Source: Trichoderma breve
Lineage: Eukaryota; Ascomycota; Sordariomycetes; Hypocreales; Hypocreaceae
Direction of reading: 5' to 3'
Length of the DNA: 64,000 bases
NCBI RefSeq assembly: GCF_028502605.1
Contig: NC_079237.1
Span: 1,798,001-1,862,000 of the forward strand
Under the pieces are notes generated by a model, which had not been told where the DNA came from, ran no database searches, and saw only the letters and a list, made by a program, of their open reading frames with translations. A program made the translations under genes and the position numbers. Shown here piece by piece: positions 1-11,302 of this stretch; within the stretch, counting starts at the first letter, position 1, and every line of letters begins with the position of its first letter.

Positions 1-1569
1 GATGATACCCAGTTAAAGCGCGTCCATCGATACTTTTATCGCCTCGCATTCAAACAGGAGATGAGCGTAATGCTTTTCCGTGTGGATATAATCCATCTGC
101 TATACAATATGATCAAAGGCCCCGAGCCTTTAGATAAGTCTTCAAGCATGTACAAAGACTGGGAAGAGCTCGTGAAGCAAATACTTCGCAAGTGCTTCAA
201 GAAGATTGAGCAAAGGCCAGAGCTCATTATCGAAATGCTCTTCAGCAAATTGCAAAGCACCGCTTTCTTCCTAGAATACGGATATGAAAAGCAGACCGCT
301 TCCAAGAAGCAGGCGAAGCCTGGGGCTGAACTTGTTTTCAAATACACAGAAGAGCTCGATCGGCAAATCGCCATCGTGGTTGGTGCACTGCTGGATAAGA
401 ATGAGGGGGATCATATCAGTTGGGTGAAGGGTGTTATTGCCGAAGCCGAAAGCGAACGCCGATCGTGGGCTGCTGCTGAAGAAGCCTTGGCAACAACAGA
501 AAATCCTTTTGAAGAATCAACGGATGCCAACGAACCCAAAGAACCGAGCAAACCTCCCCCCTTCAGTAAGTCTCTAGTGATTGTTTGTACTGTGATCATA
601 TCTAATTTATGTCTAGACGTACGACCTGATAGCGACGAGAGACGCACCGCTAGATTTAAGAATCCATATCTGCGTCTTCTACTAAATCTCTGCGGATTTC
701 GGCTGTTCGGGCCTGCCTCAGAGGAGACGCCCGAGTCCCTCTGGGTACTCCCAGAAGATATCACTGCCGACTCACTCAAAGATTCATTGCATTATATCAA
801 CCAAGCGGAATTCAACCCCCCAACATTTGACGATGGACAGCTGGCTGAAAATCAGCTCAAGAGAAAAACACTGCCCCGCAAGAAGGCAAATTTTGATGAT
901 GACGAAGGTGACGACATAGATGACGAGATTCTATTTGAACCCGGCGGCCCGACGGCAAGGAAAGTAATCGATGAGTCAGAGAGACCCAAAAAGACAAGAA
1001 AGAGAAGACGGAGAGATAGTCAAGTACAGGAACTAGATGACGAAGAACTCGAAGAAAAAGCTCGCAAGCGGCGCGAGCGAGAGCGAGAAAAGGCCCGCAA
1101 GATCAAATCCGCCGTGTACGTCAAAGATGGAGATGATGAATTCGACGAGGAGGAGGACGAGGCTTTTTTCGCCCGTGAACGCGAGATTGCCGCTCGTGCT
1201 GCAAAGGCTGCGCAGTCAGCTGTGGATCCTGAACCGGTGAAGAAACGGAAAGCTGCTAGGGTGCAGATTGATAGCGATGAGGAGGATGAGGGTGGTGAAG
1301 ACGACGATGTCTTGGGCTTGATTAATGACGAGGAGGCGGAAAGTAGGGATGATACCCCCATGGGAGAGAGCGATGGCGAGAGTAGGAAGAAGAGGAGAGT
1401 TAGCGTCGAGGATGAGGATGAGGATGTTGATATGGAGGATGCTTCTAATGCTGCACAGCCTCAGCAGGTGGAAGACAATGCCAAGGAAGATGGCGATGAC
1501 GTTCCTGTTGTGACTCGCAGACCGAGGGTGCGCGGTGGCTTTGTCATAGACAGTGATGACGAGGAGTAG
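1..1569 (+). CDS. TOF1: Topoisomerase 1-associated factor 1 / Swi1 (Timeless family), 3' part
   Basis: This is the C-terminal part of the Timeless/Tof1/Swi1 subunit of the nuclear replication fork protection complex, which with Csm3 stabilises paused forks and supports the S-phase checkpoint. The gene is cut by the left edge; frame 1 is open from base 1 and reads a Timeless-like [11 protein letters not shown] segment before the first in-window ATG at 61. A 51-nt intron lies at 566-616 (GTAAGT...TCTAG); removing it joins PPF to NVRPD. Because 51 is divisible by three and has no stop, the frame also stays open unspliced. After about residue 280 of the visible part the protein is an alternating acidic/basic low-complexity tail, ending in [11 protein letters not shown], a terminus I associate with fungal Tof1. 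A polyadenylation-like AATAAA follows at 1664. Seen: frame, intron, tail. Family call from conserved segments; confidence high. Confidence 0.88.
   Translation, partial: DDTQLKRVHRYFYRLAFKQEMSVMLFRVDIIHLLYNMIKGPEPLDKSSSMYKDWEELVKQILRKCFKKIEQRPELIIEMLFSKLQSTAFFLEYGYEKQTASKKQAKPGAELVFKYTEELDRQIAIVVGALLDKNEGDHISWVKGVIAEAESERRSWAAAEEALATTENPFEESTDANEPKEPSKPPPFSKSLVIVCTVIISNLCLDVRPDSDERRTARFKNPYLRLLLNLCGFRLFGPASEETPESLWVLPEDITADSLKDSLHYINQAEFNPPTFDDGQLAENQLKRKTLPRKKANFDDDEGDDIDDEILFEPGGPTARKVIDESERPKKTRKRRRRDSQVQELDDEELEEKARKRREREREKARKIKSAVYVKDGDDEFDEEEDEAFFAREREIAARAAKAAQSAVDPEPVKKRKAARVQIDSDEEDEGGEDDDVLGLINDEEAESRDDTPMGESDGESRKKRRVSVEDEDEDVDMEDASNAAQPQQVEDNAKEDGDDVPVVTRRPRVRGGFVIDSDDEE
566..616 (+). 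other. In-frame 51-nt intron of TOF1
   Basis: The intron has a GTAAGT donor at 566, a CTAAT-like branch site near 602 and a CTAG acceptor ending at 616. Its length is a multiple of three and its reading frame has no stop, so retention would insert 17 mainly hydrophobic residues instead of truncating the protein. Confidence 0.8.
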
Positions 1570-1886
1570 AAAAGGCCAGCTGAGAAGGGTTATCCGTATA
1601 TTTTACTATATGTGTACAGAGCATTGCGAGGAAATTTTGGGATATGAATCACGACCGCATATTAATAAAGAAAAAAGTCGGTATCAATCGTATATTATTT
1701 TGTATAAGTGGTATCGTAACCAAGTCTATTATATATTTTGTACGCCGAACTGCCAATTTTTCATGTCCAGGCAACGTGTGACAAAAATCTCCATCAATTC
1801 CACAGATAGCCAATTATAAAATCATCATCCCGGGTATCAAAACTCCATCGTCTCGTATCAAATCACTTTTGAGATTTTATGCAGCA
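1570..1886. other. Convergent intergenic / shared 3' region of TOF1 and BOR1
   Basis: The stretch is AT-rich and contains an AATAAA at 1664-1669 that suits the 3' end of TOF1. It lies tail-to-tail between TOF1 and the anion transporter. I see no gene in it. Confidence 0.6.
1664..1669 (+). promoter_or_regulatory. Putative polyadenylation signal of TOF1
   Basis: AATAAA lies about 95 nt after the TOF1 stop in AT-rich sequence. Fungal poly(A) signals are loose, so this is a plausible site, not a certain one. Confidence 0.4.
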
Positions 1887-4118
1887 TCAGACATGATGCT
1901 CCCTCTCCACTCTTTTATCAATACTCCTCCTCCTAGCTACCATGTTATGTCCAGTAGGAGCTTGTCCAAGCTCTGCTAGATCCTCTTGGCTCTTATGCAG
2001 AGAGCCATGGTGAACGCCTCTATGGTCACGACCAGGACTGCCGCTTCGCTGAGAAGATGACGAGGACCCGCTCGCTACGGGGGTATCGTCGCTGCTCTGA
2101 ATCTCATCTTGTTGACTCACACCGCCCCAGGAGCCGCCTATTCCTTCCATGATATAGTCGGAAGCAGTTGGCTCGTCGAGCACGACCAGTTCTTCTGGGT
2201 GAAAGATCCTAGGCAGGACGAGAGCGCGTACGGGGATGAGGAGCAAGATGATAATAGGAAAGCCGACGGCAGCAATAGTTTGTGTAATGGCAAAGGTGGC
2301 GCCGAACCCGACCAGCTCAACAATGACAAAGCCCCAGATTGCGGCGCGTCGCTTCACTAGTTTGAGAGGTGAGCTCGCGGGAGTCAGATTCTTATCCCGG
2401 GCCAAGAAGAGTAGCTTGGCTGTAATACCATTTGCTTGAAGGGCCTGGAAACCCATGATGAAAAATAGACCAGCCAAAACTCCGTGGGGGACCAGATGGA
2501 GGACGACGAGAAGAGGGCCCGTCATGGTGCCAAGGGTAAGGAGTCCCTGGGCCAGATTGGATACACGCTGCTCGACGACATGAGTCGCTTCGAAAGTATA
2601 CGCTCCCTTGTCCTCACCCTTTTCATCGAGCTGCTTGACGGCTTTGGTGACGCAAAGAGACTCTGTGTGAAAAGGGGCTTGTGGGATCAGGCCATTAGGG
2701 AAGGGTAAGCCGAGAATGCCGGCCACACCGGTGGTGATGCCGAGAAGAAAGAAATCCCAGTGGAAACCAGCGGGCTTTCTCAGGGGGAATTCGCTTCCCT
2801 GCGCAATAAGAGATGACACTAGATCGATGTCAGTAACTAAATGCATATTGAAAAGAAAGGAACAGCCTTACCATTGTGGTCAAACCAGAACAGGATAGTC
2901 AAGAGAATGGCAAATGGGAGAGCGGTGAAAATTTCTCCAACGCTCAAATCCCAGAAGTTGACGGCCCATCCTCGATCAGCTGTTGGCTCAAATGCAGTGC
3001 TGGTTGGGAGCACCGCCAAATGAGTCTCAGACATACGGCCAATGTGAACAAATCCAGTGAAGAAAACGAGGGTCAATGGTGTTCCGTAATCCTTAAGGAA
3101 GACACGAATTGGGTGTCTGAAAAGACTACTACCTCCCAGTTCTCCACAGATATAAGCAACCATGAAGAGCAGTAGTGCCGCGACAATGGAGAGATAAAAG
3201 GCACTCCCATCGCCAAGACGCTCAAGTGTTTGGATGCCCTTTTGGAGATAGATGAAGGCTACGTAGAATCCAAAGATATCGCAGGGGAATCGTGTGACCC
3301 AGCGAAGCCAGTTGCAGGAGTTTGTAATGGCAAGGATCCAGTGCAGAATCAGCGACCATCTAGAAAGGACAACGAGTCAACAATTTGTCAATGTGCAATC
3401 TCAGGGTGACATTGAGCTTACATTCCGATCCAAGCCATGAATCCCAGGTAATTGACGCCTGTTGGTTTCATGATGTCATAGACTGTACTGTTGAACACAG
3501 TGATGGGGCCTACAGAATGCCATGTTAGAACCAAGAAGATATCGTGCAACTTATACAAATAGCATATAGCACACTTACCAGTGACCCCAACAATGACGAG
3601 CGGTTGAGCAGAAAATATGGAAAAGACCACAGAGCCTAGGACAGATGCCAGCAAAACCTCATTAACACCATAGTTTGATCCGGTATTCTGAAACATGTCC
3701 AGAGAGAAGGCAAGGGCGGGCAGGATGCTGTCAATGGCACAGATTAGCAAATGCTTGCTCGACAAACTTCCTTCAGTACACAAAGAGACGCCATAGATAT
3801 CACATACTTTGCAAAATACATGAAGATAGTGGCGGGTACAACACGATAATCCCACGCGTCGAGCCAGTCGCTGACATAGTACGGCGCTCTCCGACGGACA
3901 TCGTTGACCATGCCACGGAAGGGATGAATGCTCCACCAGGCTTCGTGACGCCGCTGTGATGTCGACGTCGATGCCCTGTCGTCTCTCGTCGATGATGCTG
4001 TCGTCGTGATTGGCACCTCTTGGCCTGGTGCCGCTCGAAAGATGGGCGTCGCTTCATAGCCCCCGTCCTCACCAGTCACTCGTTCTCCGCCGACAGAATT
4101 CGCCATTGGGGCTGTCAT
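1887..4118 (-). CDS. BOR1: Bor1-type anion/borate transporter (SLC4-like, HCO3_cotransp family)
   Basis: The protein is a multi-pass plasma-membrane anion exchanger of the SLC4/Bor1 family, exporting borate or related anions. Five exons: 4118-3808, 3727-3579, 3509-3422, 3359-2872 and 2818-1887, giving 655 residues. Introns are 80, 69, 62 and 53 nt with GTATGT/GTAAG donors. The splices restore family signatures: MYFANILPALAFSLDMF across intron 1, GVTGPITVFN across intron 2 and WFDHNVSSLIAQG across intron 4. Later segments include FPLRKPAGFHWDFFLLG and the GLPFPNGLIPQAPFHTESL block. About ten or more hydrophobic segments are followed by a Ser/Gly-rich cytosolic tail. The first ATG in frame is at 4118; an upstream TTG at 4145 is not needed. 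Family call is strong; boron as the substrate is inferred from family membership only. Confidence 0.88.
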
Positions 4119-6351
4119 GGTGAGCTGGATTCTCGGTATATGCAACCTCGCCGTGTGACGTCGAGTTTGGTTCTCGGCACTGAATACGCCGAGACAGAAG
4201 CCCGGGTTCTCTGGAAGGACTGACCTCTTCGCAGAGTTGTGGAACGGGTTGAAATGTCAAGCCGGGTATGGGCGTCTCCTCATAACAAAGTCATCGAGAC
4301 GGCGGAAACACTCGAGAAAGCGAGACGAGGAAAGCAAAGAGACAAGAATCGTTATACGAAAGATTTTATTATGGCGGATGGATCCAACAAGGGAGTCATG
4401 TCAACACCCCCCTGGCCAAGGCAAAAAAGACAGATCCGCCACTGCAACTAGCTGTGAAGGATTAGCTGCAGAGGGAAAGACAGTGGAGATATTAGAAGAT
4501 GAATTTCCTCTTCTCCCCTCCCCCGCTTGTTTGATAAAAGAAAGTAGAAAAGACCCTGCCTCTTTATTTTTTGGGTTCTTTTCTTTTCCCAATTTTTTTT
4601 CGGGAGGCTAGATCCAGATTCGAGATCGGAGGCCACCAGCACTAACACCGCCTATGACATCGCACACTGCACACATTGGATGAAACACTGCCCGACTTGG
4701 TTTAGACGGCCGTGGTGTGTCGTTACCGCATTTCGCCCCCACATATGGGAGTGAGTGGGCTTTTTAACTTTATACCGAGAACAAAGGCATTGACAACGAA
4801 ATGAGTTGGAGTAATAGATCATTATTTCATCTACATAGATAAACTGATTGCATACTGATCCAACTCAACCGCTGCATCATGTACATCTTTGGTCTGAACT
4901 GATATTAGAGTTTCGAGACAGACGTTGTGATTCTAGCTGTACCTTGGTAATAAGCGGCCTTGACGCAGCCAGCCTCTCTATATCACAAGCATCAACAAAC
5001 TATATTACTTCACCCTCACCGTAAAATACCAACCAACCCAAAAAAGCAAAACCCAAATCCGAATTGATACCTCATGTAGCAGGTCATCTCTACCAATTAC
5101 CCCATAGCAATTTCATTTCTTTCCCAAGCCTCACTGTGGAACTTTCTCAACTACTAGCATCAACCGTCAGCGCCAAACGGCTCACAAGCAAACAATCGGG
5201 ATGATGTTTTAATTACAGACAAGAACTTTTACCACCAACCAGCAAACAAGACGCCTCACACAACATGCTCATGTACTCGCTGCACGGAACTTTTACTCTG
5301 CTGTGTAACCAAAGTTATAAAAACCAGACAAAGTATGTAAAGGTACTACAAGCACGGGGTATGCTAACCTTGCGGCTCTTGGCAGAATCCCCTGCAAAAA
5401 AAAAAAAATCCACCAGTTCGCCTAACCCCAAGCACATGGGCAACGATAGGTAAAAAATCCAATCATCCCACAAACATCCCTTTTCCCCCCCATCATCCCA
5501 GATGCAAAATAATCTACATTCGGAGCTTTGCATTTAAAGCATCGCCACTTTGGGGCTCCATAACGCCTGTCTTTGTGTTACCCATCGCCCGTTTTAGCGT
5601 CGCCAAAGGTAGGAACTTTCCCGGCCAATCATATTTCGCTTCACCCTCCGGGGATGTCGTCCCTTGCGTTGCCAAAACTTCAGGACAATTAATTACATTG
5701 GGAACGACAAGCCAATGAATGTGATGTTCGCCTTATCGTGCGTCTGCTTGGTGATGGAAGAGGCCGGAGGTGGTGTAACTTGTAAATCAATAGGCTATCC
5801 GTTGGAATGTCACCTCTCCATTTGCGAGTGTTTCAATGGCATACTCACGGCTTATACCTGATATTCATCATCATCATCAAATTCCCTTCTTCATTTTGAG
5901 CCGGATGGCGCTCTTTCTACTTGATTTCCTGATCCTACCAATACGTCTACAGTTCTAAATCCAGATACGAGTACACAGTAATGTTCAATAAGCCCCTGCC
6001 ACCCTTTTCCTTACCCGCTAGTTTCCCCCATATGATGATAAATAAGTACATGCAGAGGAGATTTTAGCATCCCCCTTGCTCATGGTAGAGTTGAGACTCG
6101 TAAAAAATAAACACAGGCTGCCATCGTGGGCCACAGGTTAGCGGATGTTGATTCCCGCTCCGTTGGCGAAGATGTAGCAGCCAATCCGGGCTTGTCAAGA
6201 AGTTCCCGGCAGTTCCCCCATACTTGGCTTCATGAGGTACAACATTTCCCCCTTGATTATTTCCCTTTAGACTTTTCTCCCCCTTTATTCATTGCAGCTG
6301 TACATGTCCCCTCAAGGTCCGTCATCTTACATAATATCAACAGCACCTCTT
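4119..6351. other. Intergenic between BOR1 start and AFG3-like stop
   Basis: This holds the BOR1 promoter/5' UTR side and the 3' flank of the protease gene. There are pyrimidine- and A-rich patches, including an A12 run at about 5397-5408. Open frames here are short and carry no recognisable domain. I see no gene. Confidence 0.55.
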
Positions 6352-9108
6352 TCACTCGTCTGACAGCTTCCGGAAGGCGGGCGCGGGCGCAGGCGGCTCT
6401 TCCTTCGGTGTGTCGGTCTCGGTCGGGAAAGGTGGCGGGGAGCTGGCCTCTTTGCCTCCGAAGAACTTCTCAAAGTCCTCGTTATCATCGAATGGTCGCT
6501 TGCCAAGGATTCGCACCATGTCGTCGCGAGACAGCACCTCCTTTTTCAGCAGCTCTTCCGCAATCAGGCCGACTTCCGTCTTCTTCTCCACCAAAAGGTT
6601 TCGGCACCGAGTGTAAGCTTCCTCTACTATCCGGTGCACCTCCTGGTCGATTTGTTGGGCCGTGGCCTCGGCAAATGGCTTCACCATGCGGTTCGGATCG
6701 TTGTCAAAGTGGACGGGTCCCACCTTGTCCGACATGCCCCATTGGGTTACCATGCTGCGTGCCATTTGCGAGACCTTCTTGAAGTCATCGCTAGCACCGG
6801 TCGTTACTGTGGGGAAGTGTAGTTCTTCAGACACACGACCTCCCATGGTCATGGCCATTCGGTCCATCAGTTGGTTAGTGTTCATCAGGTAAGCGTCCTG
6901 AGGAAGGTATTGCGCATAACCCAGGGCACCCTGGCCACGGGGGATAATGGAGACCTTCAGGAGAGGATCCGCATATCTCAGGAACCAACCACAGATGGCA
7001 TGTCCAGCCTCGTGGTAGGCCACTGTCTTCTTCTCCTCTGGCCTGAGCACTAGGGACTTGCGTTCCAAGCCTCCGATGACCCTCTCAATGGCTCGCTCGA
7101 AATGGATCATCTTGACGTCGTCTGCGTTCTCTCTCGCGGCTGTTTCTACCGTTAGTACTGCATCTCAAAAACAGGCATTATGCTACGGCTTTAGGGGCTT
7201 ACCAATCAGAGCTGCTTCATTCACGACATTGGAGATGTCTGCTCCGGAGAAGCCAGGGGTCAAGGTGGCAAGTCGACCAATGAGATATTCGTGGTCTTCC
7301 TTGGTAACAATCTTCTTAAGATAAACCTGGAAGATCTCTTGTCGTCCCTTCATGGTAGGTCGGTCGATGTAGATGTGCCTATCGAAGCGGCCAGGTCGCA
7401 TCAGTGCCTTGTCTAGTATATCGGCACGATTGGTACCGGCCAAGACGACGACCTGCTCTCTCGTGTTGAATCCGTCCATTTCCGTAAGAATCTGGTTAAG
7501 TGTAGCCTCACGCTCGTCGTTGCCGCCGAATCCACGGCCGCTCTCCTGTCGAGCACGACCAATAGCGTCGATTTCGTCAATGAAGATAATGCAAGGTGCA
7601 TTCTTTCGACCCTCAGCGAACAAGTCTCTCACACGAGAAGGACCCACACCAACAAACATCTCCACGAACTCAGATCCGCTCACGCTGAAGAATGGCACGC
7701 CAGACTCTCCAGCGGTAGCCTTGGCGAGAAGAGTCTTTCCTGTTCCTGGTGGGCCGGCGAGAATGGCACCTCGAGGAATCTTGGCACCCAGCTTCTCAAA
7801 CTTCTCAGGTTGTTTCAAGAAGCTGACAAACTCCATAATCTCAGTCTTAGCTTCCTCCAGACCAGCAACATCGCTGAACTTGACCTTAACAGCACTCTCA
7901 GCGTTGAATTTTTTGGCCTTGCTCTTTCCAAAGTTGAACATGCCTCCAGCACCTCCTGCTCGTCCACCCATAGATCTCTGTGTCCACAAGATCAAGCCGA
8001 TGAAAAGAAGGGTCGGTCCGAATGCCAGGACCAAGTTGCCAACGGTGCTACCACCAGCCTCATAGCTGACAGGTATCCTCTCAGATGGCGGAATACCCAG
8101 TTGGTCCTGGGCTTCCTCCAGCTTCTTCTCAAACGACTCAACGGATCCAATTGAGAAGATGTAAGTTCTTTTAGCTCCAGATCCATCAGTCGTTCCCTGG
8201 ACAGCATCGGGATGCAGTTCCACACGCACTTGAGATCCATTGACTACTACCAGTTTCTGTACAAGACCCTTGTCCAAAAAGGCCTTGCGCAGCTCCTGCC
8301 AGGTAATTTCTTTCTCGGAGAAGGGTCTGCTGAACGATTCGATAGCCCAAAGTGTAACACCAAGAACAAGACCAGTCTGGAGGGCATCCATCCACGCGTT
8401 TCTTTCAGGCTTGGGTGATTTGGGGTCAGATCCTTGCTGATTTGAGTGTGATTCGCCGGACGCCTTGTGGGATCGGTTGGCGTCTGCTCCCCTCTCTCCA
8501 TCCTTATGGTCGCTCATCTCAGGGTTGTTCTGATCAAACATGCCTCGCTTTCCTTGCTGCTGTTGTTCAATTTCCCATTCTGCCACCCGTTCGGCCATGA
8601 TGAAGACGCATCGCATCAGCCGTCCCTTGTCCATTATCGACAAGTTGCCAGGTCCCTGGCGCATCTTGTGTAATAGCTCGCGTATTTCGGCCGGTGCACC
8701 GGTATGCTGAAGCCCCACCAGGATGTCCTTCAACGTCTGTCTTTGGCCTTCGGGAAGCATCTCCTGGAATGCCTGCAGCTGAGTTATCTCCTCTTTGGAC
8801 AGGCGAATCCAACCCTCTGGCAGAGGCGGCAGAGGAATCTTTGGTGATTCTGAACCGCCTTCTGACTCTGGCTTTGCGCCCGCATCATTGTGGTTGATCG
8901 GCTTCTCTGGACCGGGGTTTTTGTTCTCATCGGGATGCGGGGGCTTGGAGGAGTAGTATCGCGGGAGAACGCCGTAGGGTGTCGGCAATGCTCGGAGAGA
9001 GACTGCGCTGGAGCCGGCGACGAGTCTCTGTGTTCTCTGTAAGCTCACGCTGTTTGAGAATCTCGCCAGCCGCGCGAGCTGGCTCGACTGACGAAGATAT
9101 CTTGACAT
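6352..9108 (-). CDS. AFG3: Mitochondrial m-AAA protease (AFG3/YTA12 family, FtsH-type)
   Basis: This is an ATP-dependent zinc metalloprotease of the inner mitochondrial membrane, facing the matrix, for turnover of misfolded membrane proteins and processing of precursors. Exons 9108-7203 and 7139-6352 give 897 residues. In order: an N-terminal basic, Ser/Arg-rich presequence; an FtsH-extracellular-like region with membrane segments at about 240-259 and 357-376; an AAA module with Walker A GPPGTGKT (452-459), Walker B with DEID (511-514) and RPGRFDR (571-577); and the M41 protease with HEAGH at 678-682. Two membrane spans place it with the m-AAA, not the i-AAA, branch. The 63-nt intron has two possible acceptors 6 nt apart (7146 and 7140); the second restores ALIAAREN. 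Whether it is the AFG3 or YTA12 (MAP-1-like) orthologue cannot be settled from the sequence alone. Confidence 0.93.
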
Positions 9109-9616
9109 GGTGGAGGGCGGCGGGTTGTGGTTTGCGGCGGATCCGCCGGTCCTGGGTCAATGACGAGGGAGAAGTGCAAGTATATCGCACTCGCTGCGCA
9201 GGATTGCGCTTGATGGCTCCGGGTTTCGCTTTGTCAGGAAATCGACATGCGCTGTGAGAAAAATGCAATGCTCCAACGCCACTGCGGACTTGTTCTAGAT
9301 GACACCACGAGATTGAAGCCTGCCGGCGGGCGGTCCACATTAACCCCGAAAATTGTACGGAGTCACGTGCGGAGTTCGGAGCGATGCAGGGTAGCCTCGG
9401 AGGATCGGGGTTCCGCCTGGGAGAAACTCCGTCCTCTACTTCTTCCAGATTCTATGGAGTGATATGATCTCTAAAACTAATATTATAATAATAATTACAT
9501 ATCCTCATTATGATGGTCCAGTTCCCTTTCACGATTTTAATATTTACATAGGGGTATAAGTGTCATAATCGGCAAGTATCAGACGAAGTTAAACGAGAGA
9601 GGGCGCGGTATGAAGC
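9109..9616. other. Intergenic between MTQ1 stop and AFG3-like start
   Basis: This is the promoter and 5' UTR of the protease gene, and the 3' flank of MTQ1, which is transcribed the same way. TACGGAGTC occurs at 9356-9364, a one-base variant of the 9-mer seen in the large intergenic regions. An AT-rich patch lies at about 9470-9540. No gene seen. Confidence 0.55.
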
Positions 9617-10669
9617 TCAGACATCCAGTTTGATGAAGATGGATCGTATGTTGCCACTACCTTTGGTTGAAACAAGCCGACTGCTTCCGTCATCCATTGT
9701 TATTTCCAGTGGAGATTCTTCATCGTGACCTGATGCTAAATCGGGCCAATCTCGCCAGACTTCTATACGTGAATTGGTAGCAAGCTTGTGTTGGGAAAAT
9801 CGCGATATAACCCGAAGTGCCTGCATCTCATCACCAACCTCTAAAAGTATCACCTTTGGCTTGAGGTTGTTTGCGATGCTCAGCAGTCGGGAATAAAAGA
9901 CGTCTTCGTGATTCCAATTTTCAGGAATTGGAATGTCATTCCCTGGGATTAAAGCCAGAGACGGCTCGTATTTGCGAACGGAGTGTCCAATTTGGCCACC
10001 TCCATGACTCCACACTCGCCGGGAAATGTACGGTGGATTGGATACCATCACATCCCAAGTTCGTCCTTGAAGCTTCTCTATGACTTCGTCCTGAAAAATG
10101 TCTTGTTGTAAAATGTTGAGGGTACGATTTGGCCGAGGGTGTGGAAGATGACCAAGCTTAACATTATGACCAATGTTGTCTCTAGACAGGCTAACAGCTT
10201 GATCAGAGATGTCCACTCCAACGACTTCCAAGTGCTCAAACTTCCGATAGAGTAAAGAGTAAAGAAGTAAAGGTATACATCCCGTTCCTGTGCAAAAATC
10301 GACAACACCGAGGCGTTGGCCGTGCTCGCCAGTCTTTAAGCTCCCAGCTTTGATCAAATCAGCCAGGTGGTAAGTATACGCCTCGGTCTCAGGTCTAGGT
10401 ATCAAGACGCCAGGACGGCATTTGACATCCAGGAGCCCAAACGGTTGAGATCCCAAGATGTATTGCAAAGGATAGCCATGGCCTCTTTTTCTGCATAACC
10501 TAGAGAGCAAGTTTTCTTTGCTGGCGCTTGCAGTGCTGTTGACATGCTCTTTAAGCCATCGGAATTCATTCATGGCCGACTGGAGGTCTCTGCATGCCGG
10601 GAGCAGTGCAGCAATGTTGGCTGAGCGACGGCTGGCCTTGCGGAAGAGCCATGGCGGGATTCGTGACAT
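9617..10669 (-). CDS. MTQ1: HemK/PrmC-type protein N5-glutamine methyltransferase, mitochondrial
   Basis: The enzyme methylates the glutamine of the GGQ motif in the mitochondrial release factor, using S-adenosylmethionine. It is a single exon of 350 residues. The SAM-binding motif DFCTGTGCIP is at about 124-133, an acidic GVDISDQAV strand follows, and the class-defining catalytic NPPY is at 211-214. The N-terminal helical region (SAMNEFRWLKEH) resembles the substrate-binding domain of PrmC proteins. The frame is open upstream to a TTG at 10747, but the first ATG is at 10669 and gives the family-like start MSRIPPWLFRKASRR, which is basic and suits mitochondrial import. Its neighbour downstream is another mitochondrial gene on the same strand. 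The two-domain layout and NPPY make the call firm; Mtq1 over the cytosolic Mtq2 follows from the N-terminal domain and length. Confidence 0.88.
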   Translation of the reverse strand: MSRIPPWLFRKASRRSANIAALLPACRDLQSAMNEFRWLKEHVNSTASASKENLLSRLCRKRGHGYPLQYILGSQPFGLLDVKCRPGVLIPRPETEAYTYHLADLIKAGSLKTGEHGQRLGVVDFCTGTGCIPLLLYSLLYRKFEHLEVVGVDISDQAVSLSRDNIGHNVKLGHLPHPRPNRTLNILQQDIFQDEVIEKLQGRTWDVMVSNPPYISRRVWSHGGGQIGHSVRKYEPSLALIPGNDIPIPENWNHEDVFYSRLLSIANNLKPKVILLEVGDEMQALRVISRFSQHKLATNSRIEVWRDWPDLASGHDEESPLEITMDDGSSRLVSTKGSGNIRSIFIKLDV

Positions 10670-11302
10670 TGGCCTTGTTATTGCTGAAGGGAAAAAGGCA
10701 CCATGATACAAGTGCAGACAGTTTGTGGCTAGCCTAAGCTCTGCCAAAACGGTCTACCGAATGCTACTAAAACGGCAGTTAAAAATCGTATTTACACAAC
10801 GCATGCGATGTGAATGAAGATTCGAATAAAAATATGAATTATTAATGTTTCGTATTATGGCAACTCTTTCCCAATTATCTAATTTTATTCAAGAGGAAGT
10901 AGAGCTGGGTGGTATAGACGATGCCACTTAAAACTCGCTGCTTTTTTTTAGCGCTTCTAGTGGACTAAGCCATAGCCGATCTTTAGCCGGTCTGCTCAGC
11001 TCTCATACTCGCCGCTCATCCTGTAGTATCAATCTCAATCTATCCGATATTCATACCACTTTTTGGAACCGATGTCGACAGACCCCTTTTGAATTACTTT
11101 TGCCCGAATTTTTCTTGGATTATCAGAGAATATTTGTTCCCAGCGGCTTGACATTAATCTGCTCTCGTCTTATATCGCCATCTATTTCCGCAACCAGCTC
11201 AACGGTATCCCCCTGGTCGTGCAGCTTGCCACGAGATTTCATTCAACGCGTCTCCGATTAATCTATCAAGTCTTCGCATCCAAATAACGCTATTCTCTCA
11301 AG
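10670..11302. other. Divergent promoter region MTQ1 / RPB11
   Basis: This 633-nt head-to-head spacer contains AT-rich sequence at about 10790-10910 next to MTQ1 and pyrimidine-rich leader sequence before the RPB11 start. No gene seen. Confidence 0.55.

Noticed and set aside
4119..4145. Upstream TTG start for the BOR1-type transporter
   Set aside because: Nuclear fungal genes start at ATG; the first in-frame ATG is at 4118.
6126..6782. 218-codon plus-strand frame at the end of the AFG3-like gene
   Set aside because: It is antisense to the well-supported protease coding sequence, and its sequence is typical of a shadow frame.
10670..10747. Upstream TTG start for MTQ1
   Set aside because: The first ATG at 10669 gives a family-like N terminus; the extension has no ATG.
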